Of a stretch of DNA of 64,000 bases, positions 22,705-33,952 are shown piece by piece. Source of the DNA: Branchiostoma floridae. Its lineage: Eukaryota; Chordata; Leptocardii; Amphioxiformes; Branchiostomatidae. The stretch spans positions 1,336,740 to 1,400,739 of the forward strand of contig NC_049980.1 of NCBI RefSeq assembly GCF_000003815.2. The letters are read 5' to 3'. Both the position numbers and the translations under genes were made by a program. The notes under the pieces were generated by a model. The model ran no database searches and was not told the DNA's origin. It saw only the letters and a list, made by a program, of their open reading frames with translations. How positions within the stretch are numbered: position 1 is the first letter of the stretch; each line of letters starts with the position of its first letter.

Positions 22705-25700
22705 GATAAATAGTATGAATGAATGAAGTTTATTGCTCAACAGTCGCACAAGGTACAATATGATGAATGATAAATGAATGGTGGAAAAAAATACAGATGC
22801 ATGGAATAAGATATACAGATACAAGAATAACACAAGTATCAGCACCGAGGACATGTTGTGAAAAAGACTGATGTCAGCATATCTCCTGGCACAGGAATAG
22901 TGTGGAGGGAAATTAGAAGCACTTTTTAAAAATTGTGCTTCAAATTAGTAGTAATTGGTACGAATTTAGTACAAATTTGGTACACAATGAATAAATATCA
23001 TAAACCCATCATGTTGATTTGCTCCTCAAACAATTATTATGAAATTGATTAGCTTGAACTTGTTATACATTGTACCTAATTATTCTATGCTATACAGAAG
23101 CCTTTCTGTAGATGAATTAAGAACAATATAAACAGTATTAGCAAGATTTCTATTATTTAAATAAGCAATATTTAGCTGATGACATCCTTATGTTGTATAC
23201 AGATTAAAAATAGTGTAAATTAATGCCACAGAAGCATTGTTGTATGTTGGGTGGGGATTGAATCATTTGTTTTCTTGTATCCCTGTTGTTAGGGAGGCCC
23301 CGCCCTTGGCAGCAGTAATCCTGATGAATATGATCTTATTGATCACCTTGGTTTCGGAAGCTCCGTCATAATCAAAACGTCATGCTGAATTGGATTATGA
23401 AAAGCACAGTTAGTGGTGGAGAACCTCCAAAGCTGTGTAATCTACTTTGGGCAGGTTCTTATGGCTTGAAGTGTATTGATGCAGAAAAAGGCTCGGCTAG
23501 TACCTTAAATGCATACTAATGGTCAAAACTGGCCTATGTTTTTCTTTTATAAAGTTACTGCAAAAAAGTAATGTTGCTAATTTTGAGCGCACCTCAATAG
23601 CAGGGCAGGCCTTCATGTCAGCTTGTTACTGAATGCTGAATGTGTGTTTGAAAGATCTATGATTTCTGTCAGATCAAAGTACATTGTATAACAAGACACA
23701 TGGAACAAAAATATTATGACAGTCTGACACAGTACAATTTAGTAATACTATGTACTTAACTATGAATTTGAAGGTTCAAAATAATATCTGACACTATCCA
23801 ATTTCATCTAAAGTACAAATGAACTGAATCTGTGTTAGGTGCTTTAATTCTGTATGTTTAGAAAATTTCTGAATATTTTCTAGACTTCATGTTAAATTAT
23901 ATCTGCTCTATGTATATAAAATACTTACTGCTCATTAGTGTTTGAATCATTTCTTCAGGATTTTCAGCCTTAATCTGCCTTTTAAAGCATTATATTTCAC
24001 CAGCATTCTGTATTGCTCTTTTTGATGGCTGAAAGTTAAAGAGTGCTTAGGAACCCAATTAAAGTCTCTGTACGTGGTTTTTGTCTCCCCCTGGGGAAAT
24101 ATACATTCAGAAGAAAAATGACTTCATGGACCTAAACATCTGCCAAGTACGTCACGACTTTGTGGGAGCTTCCCAGTCTTTGATTTCTCAATTTTCCAGC
24201 CACTTTCTTGGGGGAATGTCAGGATGAGCTCATAGAGCTGCCAATATTCCTGCGGGATTCCATGATATTTGAAGCTATTTAGGAGAAGTCATTACATCCT
24301 CCCACGTACAGAATCAATTTTGCACAGATATTCCACTTCCTGTGTGCATTAGAACTTCATGTTGGCATTAACTTCCAAGCTTGGTGCTGTCAATAGTCTG
24401 AAGTGCTTCTTCAATGCCCCTGTTATTCCCTATGAGTTCATCGATTTTCGAATAGTCTCAAGTATATTTCTTGGTATCAAATCAATGTTGCTTTCAATGT
24501 GCAGCTTTTATGAGCTTATAAAAAACAAAGCCTTGGTTAATATTCTGAAGTGATTCTCCAATACTCAGAATCAATTCAAGACAATCCCAAGAGATCCTCC
24601 TTTCAATAGATATGCCTCAGCTTCCAAGAGCATCCTTGGCAAATTTGGAGATGGTTTCTTTCTCCCCATTGCCAAATTTGTTGCTCAAGAATATCTATTA
24701 GGAATTTGCTCTGAAAGCTGGTTTATAGGATTTACCAGTACTTGAGTGAGATTCTTCTTCAGAATCTTTATTAAAAACCTGCTCTGGCTGGACAATAGCA
24801 GTTGATTTCCAGATAACAGTTCAGTTTATCCATCCAGATAACACTTTGCTATTTACTGCCGCAGTTTCTTTTCGTGCTATGTATAGTCTTCTCCTCATAC
24901 TCTAGTTATGTTTTTGTGTTCATTTTTCATCTTATTGTACTACTTCTTCTGGCATCAGCCAATCAGAGCTTAGGTTAATACAACATGTAGATATAACCTG
25001 TTATTGTAAGGCACCATGGCCCATTACCAATTTGACTGTACATTTAAAAAAGTGATTATTGAAAGTACACACACACACAGTACTACAGGGGGAGCATAAT
25101 GGTACATGTGCGAGTAGCTTGACAAAAGGCTAAAGGGAAAATATTTTGCATTTTTGTAAAAATGTTCTTTCTAGTTTAAATGATATTCCATCATATTCAG
25201 TGTGTTGTATACCTGGGCCTCCTTAGAAGTCAGCATGCAAATCTGAAAGGTGCAATCCTGCTGTTGTCATAATGAGAAAATGCAAATGTTGACCCAAAAA
25301 AAATTAATGTATTTCGACCAAATGTTACAAAGTTTTTATGGATATTACCAACAATTCAACCATTCAACCTCAGTATCAATGATTCCCCATAGTTTTGACT
25401 GTCATTATGTGATTATTAATTTTGTCTGTCTACTTGAAAGACAAATTTTGTCCCCGTGACAAATGTCAGGGTACATAACCTCAACACTCTATAAGTACAT
25501 GTATCACCAATATCTTGAAGACATCATCTAATATCTCACTACTTAGATTTTGGCAGCATGTCTCAAGGCATTTGAAGATTAATGCCATCATGCCATCCAT
25601 GTTAGGTATGATAAATCAACTACCTAGATTCTTTTGGAAGGACAATAAATTATTTCTGAGGATCCCAATAATCCTGAGGCGCATCTCAATTTTCCATCAT

Positions 25701-26225
25701 TTTCCTTAAGGTATTTGAAAATTGATGAATTCCTTAACATCCATATTTCATAGCAACTGATCAATGTTGCAAATTGTATGTTCTGATAATCTCATGTGTA
25801 TTCTGTATTTTCTCAATATTATCTGGGAACTTTCCAGCATTCCTGGTGTATACTGGAGGTTTTGGGAGAGCACTAATATAATCCTTGCCCATTTACTCCT
25901 GGGGGATTTCTTAGTACAATAAAAGATGGCTCTCGACGTAATTATGAAATATTTCATAGGCTTTGTTTGATCGTATTCCTCTAGATTCAATATTTTGCTG
26001 TAATCTTGTATCGGTTTTCAACAATTTGGGAGACAGTTGTGGTCGCAGTTTATTTATACGCATTAAGCCTGAGTGAGATAGCTTATAAGTTGTCAATAGT
26101 CTTGTCAGGATAAAGTTGTTAGACTGTATGATAAATTTTTTAACTAACTTAGTGTCACATATAACAACCTGATGAAGCTACTCACTGGGTGAGAAAGTCA
26201 TTTTTACAATGCACTGCCATTGACT
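22705..26225. other. Non-coding span
   Basis: AT-rich, with a short (AC)n near 25068. The 24350-24720 and 25500-26090 parts share loose similarity in phrases but no alignable repeat that I can define. No coding signal. Confidence 0.4.
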
Positions 26226-26231
26226 CTCTAA

Positions 26232-26434
26232 TGCTTGTTCACCTTAATCCGTGGGGTAACCTATATTCGTTGTTTAAAAAAACTGGGTACTATAGAGATT
26301 TCAGGTCAACGATGTGGGTTTTAAACATCAACATTTTCAAAATATTGCAATGTGAAACTACCTTCCATTGACTTAACGATCCCCAAATACCCTATGGATA
26401 TAGGTTACCCTACGGATAAAGGTGAACTAACGTT
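26232..26434. mobile_element. MITE, TTCACCTTTATCC family, copy 1
   Basis: Left end TTGTTCACCTTAATCCGTGG then GGTAACCTATATTCG; right end GGTTACCCTACGGATAAAGG then TGAACTAACG, its inverted counterpart. About 200 bp with no coding capacity. Three relatives lie at 44449, 52955 and 63091. Lancelets are known to carry MITE families (LanceleTn); whether this is one of them needs a comparison. The target duplication is not clear. Confidence 0.7.
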
Positions 26435-26439
26435 ACATA

Positions 26440-28890
26440 GTTTCAGCAGTTGCTGTCCCTTTTTGATGACTTTTCTAAACACAACGGTAGAGTCCATGAA
26501 AAAAGTATCATGATAGTATAATGTGATTCTCTTTCTTTGTACATACATCTTAGTATTGTCTTTACTAATTGTTGTGCTATGTCAAGTTTCTCCAATGCTA
26601 TGTCTATCTACATGTAGTTATGGATCTAGTGGAGTCAGTTGGTCTGGCTGTCCTTCCGTAAATGTAAAGAAAACATAGTAAGAAAGAGTTAAAGATAGAT
26701 CATACTATGACAAAGTTCAGCTCATCCACAGCTTCAAGCATCAATGATGTCAAATCTACTCAGACACAGTCTTTATCCTCCCAGACTCTCAGACAAAGAT
26801 GTCTGCTGATTGGAGACATCGTTGTGACTGATCTGCTCCGCTTATCATCCGTTGCCTATGGCGACCCTATCCGTCTTCGTCATTTGGTGAACAACGAAAA
26901 AGCCCATGGCTATGTGTGCCAAGAACATTTTGACTCCTATGACACTGATGAGAAAATGTACAATATGTAGATATTTAACAGCACTGAAACATTTTGTATA
27001 GATTTTGTAGCTTGGGAAATGTTGTTCATGTATATGTGTCTGCCAAGATGTGTGTGTATCTAAATGACACATTTATACAGTTTGAATGTTAAATCGCCCA
27101 CCACTCCTAAGAATGGGTAAGAGTAGATCAAGACAGTCAGTCCATTCTTATGCAGCTTGAATGTGCTAACTGGGCAGCAGTTATGTTCCATTTCCCATCC
27201 AGTTAGGCAATACAAACAAAGCTGGATAGAGGTAGACCTAAACCTGTAAGCCAGGGTACTCTACAGGCTACATTTGTATACACAAGCATGCTTATTTCCT
27301 TTGGGTATGAACCAACAAGCTTCCAATCTATAGACAGACAGCTGGTGGTTTCCACTTCTCCATCACTGTTCCCTTTGTGGCCTGGAGCATCCTGCTCTTG
27401 TCTGCACCAAGACCTACATGTAAGTGATCGGGAGCACCACTTCCATCACACATCTTGTAGCTTAAGATAATACAGGAGGAGAAGGAGGCAGCTGTAAAGT
27501 TAAACCATGCCTTCTGTGCACCACAGGCATCTTGAGATGTAGTTTTACTGCAGCTGACATAGGCAGATGGTTTTGACATCAAATTCCATTGAGGAATTGG
27601 TTTGGACATTTGTATTTTCTAAAACTATGGCACTTTTATTTTCAAACCAGTCTTTTTGTCTTATTTCGGAATAATACCAGAAAATACATAGTCAGAAAAG
27701 ATATAGTGAGCAGGATTTTCAATTTGATTCTTGCATTTTATTCAAGAAACTGCCCGGTTCAGAAAATAATTTTTTTAGGCATAGTAGAGTGGCTAGCCTT
27801 CAGGCTCAGTATTTATCACAGCTCACTCCCAAGCTTTTATAAACCCTTTTCCATCAATTTAGACAAGTCATTTTGATGATTACTTCTTCATGCCCCTCCA
27901 GCTTTTTGATCCCTTGACCTAGTCTCTCTGCCCTCTTAAGCTTCCAAATCGAGCACTTAAAGCCCCTTACAAATTAGGCTCCTCCAAAAGGAGAGCTTAA
28001 TACCCAGCTTAGAAGAAAATAGGTCACTGTTACACCTCAGTTACCAGCTGTAAGACCACCACAAGCAAAACCGTAATTACATCTCTTTGGGCCCTGTGCA
28101 GGGATTTGCTCAATATGTATATGCTACACCAGGGCATGTGTTAAGCTATCAGATTAGTTATATTAACCTTTATGTGATTTGTATGAAACATCATGTTTTA
28201 CATTTTGGAAGACTTAATGTAAATGTATGCCTCTGGACTGTTTTCAAAGCTTCTTTGCATGAGGACCATCAATTTGTTTCAGTCTTTCGTAATCCCAGCC
28301 CTCGACTGCCGCTGGAGTTTGGTGACTGCCTCAAACATTACCCTGCTACAGAAGCTACCGCATATGTTTGTACAAATCCATATTCCGAGTTCAAAACTCA
28401 AAGATTTTGAGGCCCAAAAAGATGGGGATCCGGACGGATAATGCTGATTATGTCTGCTTGATTTAAAACTGACTGATGTGTGATCTGATTGGTCAGGGAG
28501 ACAACAATTGGATTACACGCAACATACTGCATTGGTGTATGGATGCATAAAAATACAGTTGCATATTCAACATATCCCAAGATTACCCACAATACACTGC
28601 TCCAGTGGAGAGGAACACTGATGCACAAAAACGCACATTATGCATCCTGACGAATCCAGCATGGTATCCAGTGTAACATCGATTGTGTCACATTATTGAC
28701 ATTAAAGACATAATCAGGGGTATCAGAGGTACAAAAAGGTGGAAGATATGACCACTCTAAAAATGACATTTTGCCACATGTATATAAAAATGAAGTACAT
28801 GTAAGTATACGTACAGATGCTGTAGTAGTAGTACCCATTATGTAGTGTTAAAATCTGCCAGGAAGTACGTAAACATAATATTATGAATTC
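26440..28890. other. Non-coding span before LINE
   Basis: Frames at 26707-26970 (+) and 27328-27609 (-) have mildly protein-like composition but no family match or sound splice borders. See the rejected list. Confidence 0.35.
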
Positions 28891-28898
28891 CATGAATT

Positions 28899-30374
28899 AT
28901 GAAAGGTGAAGCTCTAGACCGAGGCAACTACAGAGGCCTCAAGCTCACCGACCATGTTATGAAGTTACTGGAGCGTGTGCTGGACTCAGCTATTCGTAAG
29001 ATGGTCAACATCGACGACCTTCAGTTTGCCTTTGTGCCTGGCAGAGGCACCACCGATGCCATCTTCATTGTGCGCCAGCTGCAAGAGAAGTTCATAGCCG
29101 CAAACAAACCTCTGTACTTCGCCTTTGTCGATCTGGAGAAGGCCTTCGATCGAGTTCCCAGAAGGGTGCTGTGGTGGGCACTGAGAAGTCTTGGTGTTGA
29201 GGAGTGGGCCGTGAGGGTGATCCAGGCCATGTACGCAAATGCCAGGAGCCGTGTGCGAGTGAACGGACAGTACAGTGAGGAGTTCGGCATTGGTGTTGGC
29301 GTTCACCAGGGATCTGTCCTCAGTCCCCTGCTGTTCATCCTCGTTTTGGAAGCTCTGTCTCGTGAATTCCGCACTGGAGTCCCCTGGGAGCTCCTGTACG
29401 CAGACGACCTGGTAATCATCGCAGACACCCTGGAAGAATGCATCGCTAGACTGAAGGCATGGAAGTCGGGCATGGAACGCAAAGGCCTGCGGGTTAACAT
29501 GGGGAAGACAAAGATCATGATTTCTGGTCAAGGACTGAACAAACTGAAGGAAACTGGATCTTTCCCGTGTGCTGTATGCCGTTCCGGGGTGGGTGCTAAC
29601 TCCATCCAGTGTACAGTTTGTAACTTCTGGGTCCACAAGAGATGCTGTGGCATAAGAGGGAGTCTGCTAGCTGTTCAGAACTACACATGTCCGAGGTGTC
29701 GAGGGGAAGCTAGGCCACTGGATGGCCGCCCTACAACACAAGTCACTGTGGATGAAGTGGTCTTGGACGTGGAAGCCAGCTTTTGTTACCTTGGGGACAT
29801 GCTCTGTGCTGGTGGCGGGTGTGAGCTTGCAGTCACCACCAGATCCTGCGTTGCCTGGGGTAAATTCAAGAAGCTCCTGCCCATCCTTACTTCCAGGCAT
29901 CTACCCTTCAAAACCCGTGGCAAGGTGTTTGACTGCTGTGTACGTGCGGCCATGCTTCATGGGAGTGAAACCTGGGCACCTACCACCTCGGATCTACAGC
30001 GGTTGCGCCGCAATGACCGTGCCATGGTCAGATGGATTTGTGGCGTCAAACCCCGGGATGAGACCCCTTCATCTAGCTTACTTGATAAACTTGGTATTCT
30101 GGACATCATCTCAGTGCTGCAGTCCCGCCGTCTTAGATGGTTTGGGCACGTTGAAAGATCTAGTGACTGCATCAATAAGATCACCAAACTGAAAGTATCT
30201 GGCAACAGAGGTCGTGGTAGACCTAGGAAAACCTGGAGGGACTGTGTCAGCAGGGACTTGAAGGAGTGCGGTCTGACAGGGGTCGACCCACTGGACAGAG
30301 CCAAATGGAAGCGGAGTGTGAAGACTGGCCGACTGCTGCCTACCCCTGCGTCAGGGAACCCAGCAGCAGTATAA
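28899..30374 (+). CDS. LINE reverse transcriptase with internal PHD-like zinc finger, 5'-truncated
   Basis: A 491-residue open frame. The apparent ATG is a fortuitous start at the truncation point, since a full protein would have an endonuclease and the RT N-terminus before it. RT motifs in order: finger/palm region with NYRGLKLTDHVMK (10-22), motif A VDLEKAFDRVPR (77-88), motif B HQGSVLSPLLF (136-146), catalytic YADD (167-170). Residues 224-267 then form C-x2-C-x10-C-x2-C-x4-H-x2-C-x14-C-x2-C, a C4HC3 pattern of PHD-finger type. The C-terminus holds CYLGDML (296-302), GSETW (355-359), RRLRWFGHVER (410-420) and RGRPRKTWRD (438-448), the last typical of RTE-like proteins. It would copy its own RNA at nicked target DNA, but without the endonuclease this copy is not autonomous. 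No stop or frameshift is present, so the insertion is probably young. Confidence 0.92.
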   Translation: MKGEALDRGNYRGLKLTDHVMKLLERVLDSAIRKMVNIDDLQFAFVPGRGTTDAIFIVRQLQEKFIAANKPLYFAFVDLEKAFDRVPRRVLWWALRSLGVEEWAVRVIQAMYANARSRVRVNGQYSEEFGIGVGVHQGSVLSPLLFILVLEALSREFRTGVPWELLYADDLVIIADTLEECIARLKAWKSGMERKGLRVNMGKTKIMISGQGLNKLKETGSFPCAVCRSGVGANSIQCTVCNFWVHKRCCGIRGSLLAVQNYTCPRCRGEARPLDGRPTTQVTVDEVVLDVEASFCYLGDMLCAGGGCELAVTTRSCVAWGKFKKLLPILTSRHLPFKTRGKVFDCCVRAAMLHGSETWAPTTSDLQRLRRNDRAMVRWICGVKPRDETPSSSLLDKLGILDIISVLQSRRLRWFGHVERSSDCINKITKLKVSGNRGRGRPRKTWRDCVSRDLKECGLTGVDPLDRAKWKRSVKTGRLLPTPASGNPAAV

Positions 30375-30408
30375 TCTAACCATGGATACACACACACACA
30401 CACACACC
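28900..30408 (+). mobile_element. 5'-truncated non-LTR retrotransposon (RTE-like LINE) with (AC)n tail
   Basis: The element begins inside its reverse transcriptase gene; upstream sequence shows no endonuclease or further RT codons in any frame, so the copy is 5'-truncated near 28900. The ORF ends at 30374, followed by only about 14 bp of 3' UTR and then (AC)10 at 30388-30407. A very short 3' UTR ending in a simple tandem repeat is typical of RTE-clade LINEs. A clear target duplication was not found. GC content and codon use differ from the AT-rich flanks. Confidence 0.85.
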
Positions 30409-30409
30409 A

Positions 30410-31540
30410 TGTTTGCATCTGCTACAAGTTGCATTATAGATTTGTGTGGGATCCGTGATTTGGGGATTTTTATTTATCCATCAACATCCACCAGCATCTG
30501 TTTGGGTGTTTCAAACTGGAATCTGTGGTATTTGACTGCATCGAAAGTCTTTTCGCCCAGTGCCAACACACAACATTAAGAAGTAGGGGTGACCTGGAAT
30601 GCTTGGCTTAACACATGAAGCATGGCAACGCTGCATTTCTAATAGATATAAACATGTGGAAAAAGCATCATGCTTCACCACAATAGAAGATGACTACTTT
30701 ACCTTACCATCAGACTCAGTGGCACCTGTAAGGGAGTCCTAATAACTAACTAGAGGAAATGCCCATAAACTAAGGAGCTAATGGTACCACTTGGAAATCT
30801 TGTAGCCTGTGATAACACCACGCTGTGGCCTGAGGTACATTTGTACATGTAGGTCACATTTCCGCTGCCAGAATGCTTTGTGCAGAGAGCAGGTACTACA
30901 TATATCAAGACATTCACAAGACAGTCACTGTGATAGATCATCGTTTAATACCAAACCTGGCATTTACTGTAGTCATTGCAAGATACAATGGCATATGTGT
31001 CAGCCAAAATACAAAATATCTAAAACCCAAAAAATTCACCAGACGAGTGTAGAAATTTTTTGAAAGCAATGGCAGAGGGATCGTCAACAATCTACACACT
31101 TCGGACTAGATTGAGCTAGATTGCTTTGTGCAAATTGCGAGGTGTGGACTGTTTTTTGGTAACTGAAAGAAAGTTTGTCCTACCTTATGAGATGTGATTT
31201 TCAGGCGCTGTTGGGCTCTCACGATGATGAAATACTTGTGCTGTGGCTGGTAAGATGTCCTGCTGAATGAGTACTGTTGCCTTTGTTGGGCTGGAGGAAA
31301 AGGAAAGAAGATTAATTACATTTGTGCAATGTGACTTTCACGCCAATTCTTCCAGACTGTTACAGTTTAGAGTCCATCATTCTCTTAGAATATGTACTGT
31401 GCTAAAAACTCATGCTTATAGGTCATACTGTTAGTCAATTGTATGAGTCTGAATGACTGTCCAGATTCTGGCCCGGACTAGTGAAAAATTATCAGCAAAG
31501 CAAAGTCTTCTCCACCCTTGCCAGAATGCTACATGGTATT
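30410..31540. other. Non-coding span
   Basis: No coding signal. Near 31518-31540 the text 'ccttgccagaatgctacatggtatt' resembles 'ctcgccagaatgtaccagggtat' in the 36.2-kb hairpin, so the two may share an element end. Confidence 0.4.
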
Positions 31541-32092
31541 AACATCTATTATCATAATACCGGTACGTTTACGACGATTTCTCTAGCCATACTGATTTGA
31601 CAAATTGTCAACGCATCATTTTCTCCAGTTACATGTTGCTGTTATAGCTTACCCTTGCCACTTCTTGGCGTGTAACTTTTCTGCCACTCTTGTCCTGCTA
31701 AAAGCGTAATATTGTAATTGTAACACGCCGCGGAATTACACGGCGAACGGGCGCGTGGTTGGGAGGGGGTAAAAAATACCGGTAGGAAGAAACACGGCAC
31801 AATTAACTGCCGCTATGTACATTTATACATCCTCTGATGTTCCTTCCTTTTCTGTCAGTAAATGCATAAAACATAAACCTGCATGAGCATACAAAATGTC
31901 ATGAGAAAACGGACGTATACTGTCAATAATTTTCATTTAACTCCTGTCCGTCACAACCGCTATGACGTAACACTTCACTGCTAGCGTAGATGTAAAAATG
32001 GCGGGAAAATGGCTGCGTACGTTCAATTTTTCCCATTCAGTCGTAGATCCGGGCTATTATGCAATGGTTCTTCACACTTTTACATGAGTTGT
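31541..32092 (+). repeat. Composite repeat locus, body copy A
   Basis: Starts with an end-like sequence AACATCTATTATCATAATAC followed by CGGT, then about 530 bp that recur at 33953-34472 (copy B) with clear but incomplete identity. It stops at GAGTTGTA, where a second end-like sequence (32093-32116) begins. It carries TGACGTAA (31963-31970) and AAAATGGCGGGAAAATGGC (31995-32013). Confidence 0.85.
31963..32013 (+). promoter_or_regulatory. CRE / E2F / YY1-like core in copy A
   Basis: TGACGTAA is a CRE-type half, and AAAATGGCGGGAAAATGGC combines a YY1-like AAAATGGCGG with an E2F-like GGCGGGAAAA. The same two motifs with the same spacing occur in copy B. Motifs are visible; promoter activity is inferred. 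Confidence 0.35.
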
Positions 32093-33952
32093 AACATCCA
32101 TTGGCATAATACCGGTCGGTTCCGGCCGGCCGAAGGCCCGACGCGAGCGCCGCAGGCGCTCGCCAAACTAGGGGGGTCGGGGGGCATGCTCCCCCGGGAA
32201 AATTTGAAAATTCAAACCCTCTAAAACGCTATTTCACGTATTTTTAGAGGAAAAATTTCATTTCGTAAAGTAGGACTACCGACACCCCACGATCTCGAAA
32301 CAGAAGGCTTTGTTCCGACTGCCCGCCCCTTGGTCGGGCATTTCGCTGACGAAATATTTTGTTCGTTAAGCAGTGTTGCGTTTACACTCTGAACTTTGCT
32401 TGATACTTTTTCGTCGTCATTTTCACGTATTTGTTGATAATTTGTGAATAGCTCTAGGGCTGGATAACGCCGCGGGTGTTGGCATTATTGGCCGAGGTCC
32501 ATTGACGCATTTCAGCTTGTAAGATATCGTAAGATCGTATTGAAAGGAATGTGCATTTCTCGATAAAATTGAACACCTTTCTGCTCGTCGTCCAGCACCG
32601 TCCAAAGGGTACAGATTTGCAGATCGGTGGAAAATTGCTAACAGCGATCATGTTCACAGCGCTGGGTAAGAATACCGTCGCGGGCTACTCCCGTATAATT
32701 TTAGTGGAAGATCGGCAAAAAATATACAAGATCGATTCCTGATATTTTCCCGTGAAAATAGGTTTACATTCCCTCGAAAAATATGTATGTAAGCTGTAAC
32801 AGCAGCGAGTTGGAAAACGCGGCTAGACATGTTGTTACCATGGTAGCAGCATCGGCGGCAGCCTTTTGAAGTAGCGCCTGCGACAGGGGTCAGGGCGTGC
32901 GTCATAATTCTACAAATTCAATCAACTTCCCACCAATCACAGGCAGCAGCGGCGTGGACAAAGCGGTAACATCATGTCAATCACGATGAAACGCGGAACA
33001 CGGCGCTGCGAACTCGGTCCCAACTCCAAGCAAAAACGTGCTTTTGAAGATAAATGGCGCAAGAACCGGCCGTGGCTTCGTAACATCGTAGACGTAGACG
33101 GTGAGAATATGGTGTTTACCGTCTGTTTACAGTTGCACCAGGGGGAAAACCTCCTTTGTTGATGGTTGTAGAACTATGGAGATCACAGGTGTGACGGTTT
33201 ACTGAGGCCACCGATACACACACGACGGCCGAGTAAAGAAAGATAATTTCTGAACTGCCGTGTCAGGTTCATAATGAAGTGCAGTTTCCTGTTAATGTTG
33301 ATTTGAAAACGTACAAGGGCCTCGTGATTCCGATCGGCATTGCAAAATAAAACATAGAAAAAAAGTGATATCGATCATTACAGATGTTTTCTTGTCATGC
33401 TTGTTCATACACCAGTACACACACATCTTTTACTATATGGAAACAAATTGGGCGGGATGCGTTCTCCGCCCACAGCTCGGGCGGCCTACGTACGAAAAGA
33501 AGCTGATTTCTGCCAAACCCCGAACTTTCGCCAGTAGGGCGTGTCTGGAAACTGTTTATGAAAAGAACAGGCGTACACCGCGTGTTCGCCACATCATCAG
33601 TTCAAGAGTCCCGGTCTCACCCGTAGTTTATGTTTGGACTGTGGTGCTACTCGACATTGGGACTTTAGCCTAAAGAGCCACAACTGTGGTAAGGCACAGT
33701 GGTAAGGTGAGATAACGCCGCAGCCCCGCCTTCTTTTGCGCCACGCGAATAGCACACTGCCGATTTGGTTCGGAAGGCTATTTTAGTTATTGAATCTGCC
33801 ATTTTAAGTTTACGAAACTGCATATTTATGTCATGAAAATGATGAAATTATGATTTTTTTGGGACGGAATGGTTGAATTTTTTTTCCGTCCCAACAAGTA
33901 AATTTCCGTCCAGGGACGGAGGGACGGGTCCTGGAGACAGCACTGGTTTACT
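32093..33952. mobile_element. Inserted or intervening unit with GC-rich palindromes between copies A and B
   Basis: Begins with AACATCCATTGGCATAATAC and CGGT, an inverse of the end sequence found at 34781-34805 and 35117-35139. It then enters a GC-rich block (32117-32205) with GGCCGGCC, a 9-bp-arm palindrome at 32143-32163 and a GGGGGG-CATGC-TCCCCC block at 32179-32195. I recall this GC block as recurring in many aquatic animal genomes, but I do not know its family. Near 33861-33937 GGACGG/CCGTCC hexamers cluster just before copy B starts. The borders of the unit are partly inferred. Confidence 0.5.
32974..33162 (+). pseudogene. Possible TTF/ZNF862-like zinc-finger N-terminal exon remnant
   Basis: A 62-codon frame starting ATG has the phrase KRAFEDKWRKNRPWLRN...ENMVFTVC. 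Proteins of the ZNF862 / hAT-related TTF zinc-finger group begin with a similar layout: basic run, F-x-x-x-W-x-x-x-x-PWL, then M-F-C-x-x-C. Here the first Cys of the last motif is replaced (VF for FC), and the frame ends nine codons later without a clear donor site. A CCAAT box (ccaccaatcac) lies about 40 bp upstream. It may be a decayed exon carried within the repeat locus. The resemblance is by eye and weak. Confidence 0.25.

Noticed and set aside
26707-26970. 87-codon frame with mildly protein-like text (RCLLIGDIVVTDLLRL...)
   Set aside because: No family match or acceptor site, and single-frame length is within chance for this window. Worth a search but not annotated.
27328-27609. 93-codon minus-strand frame
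   Set aside because: Some coding flavour (ADKSRMLQATKGTVMEKW) but no supporting splice sites or family.
28899-28901. ATG at 28899 as a true start codon
   Set aside because: It lies at the truncation join; RT motifs normally have a long N-terminal part before this point.
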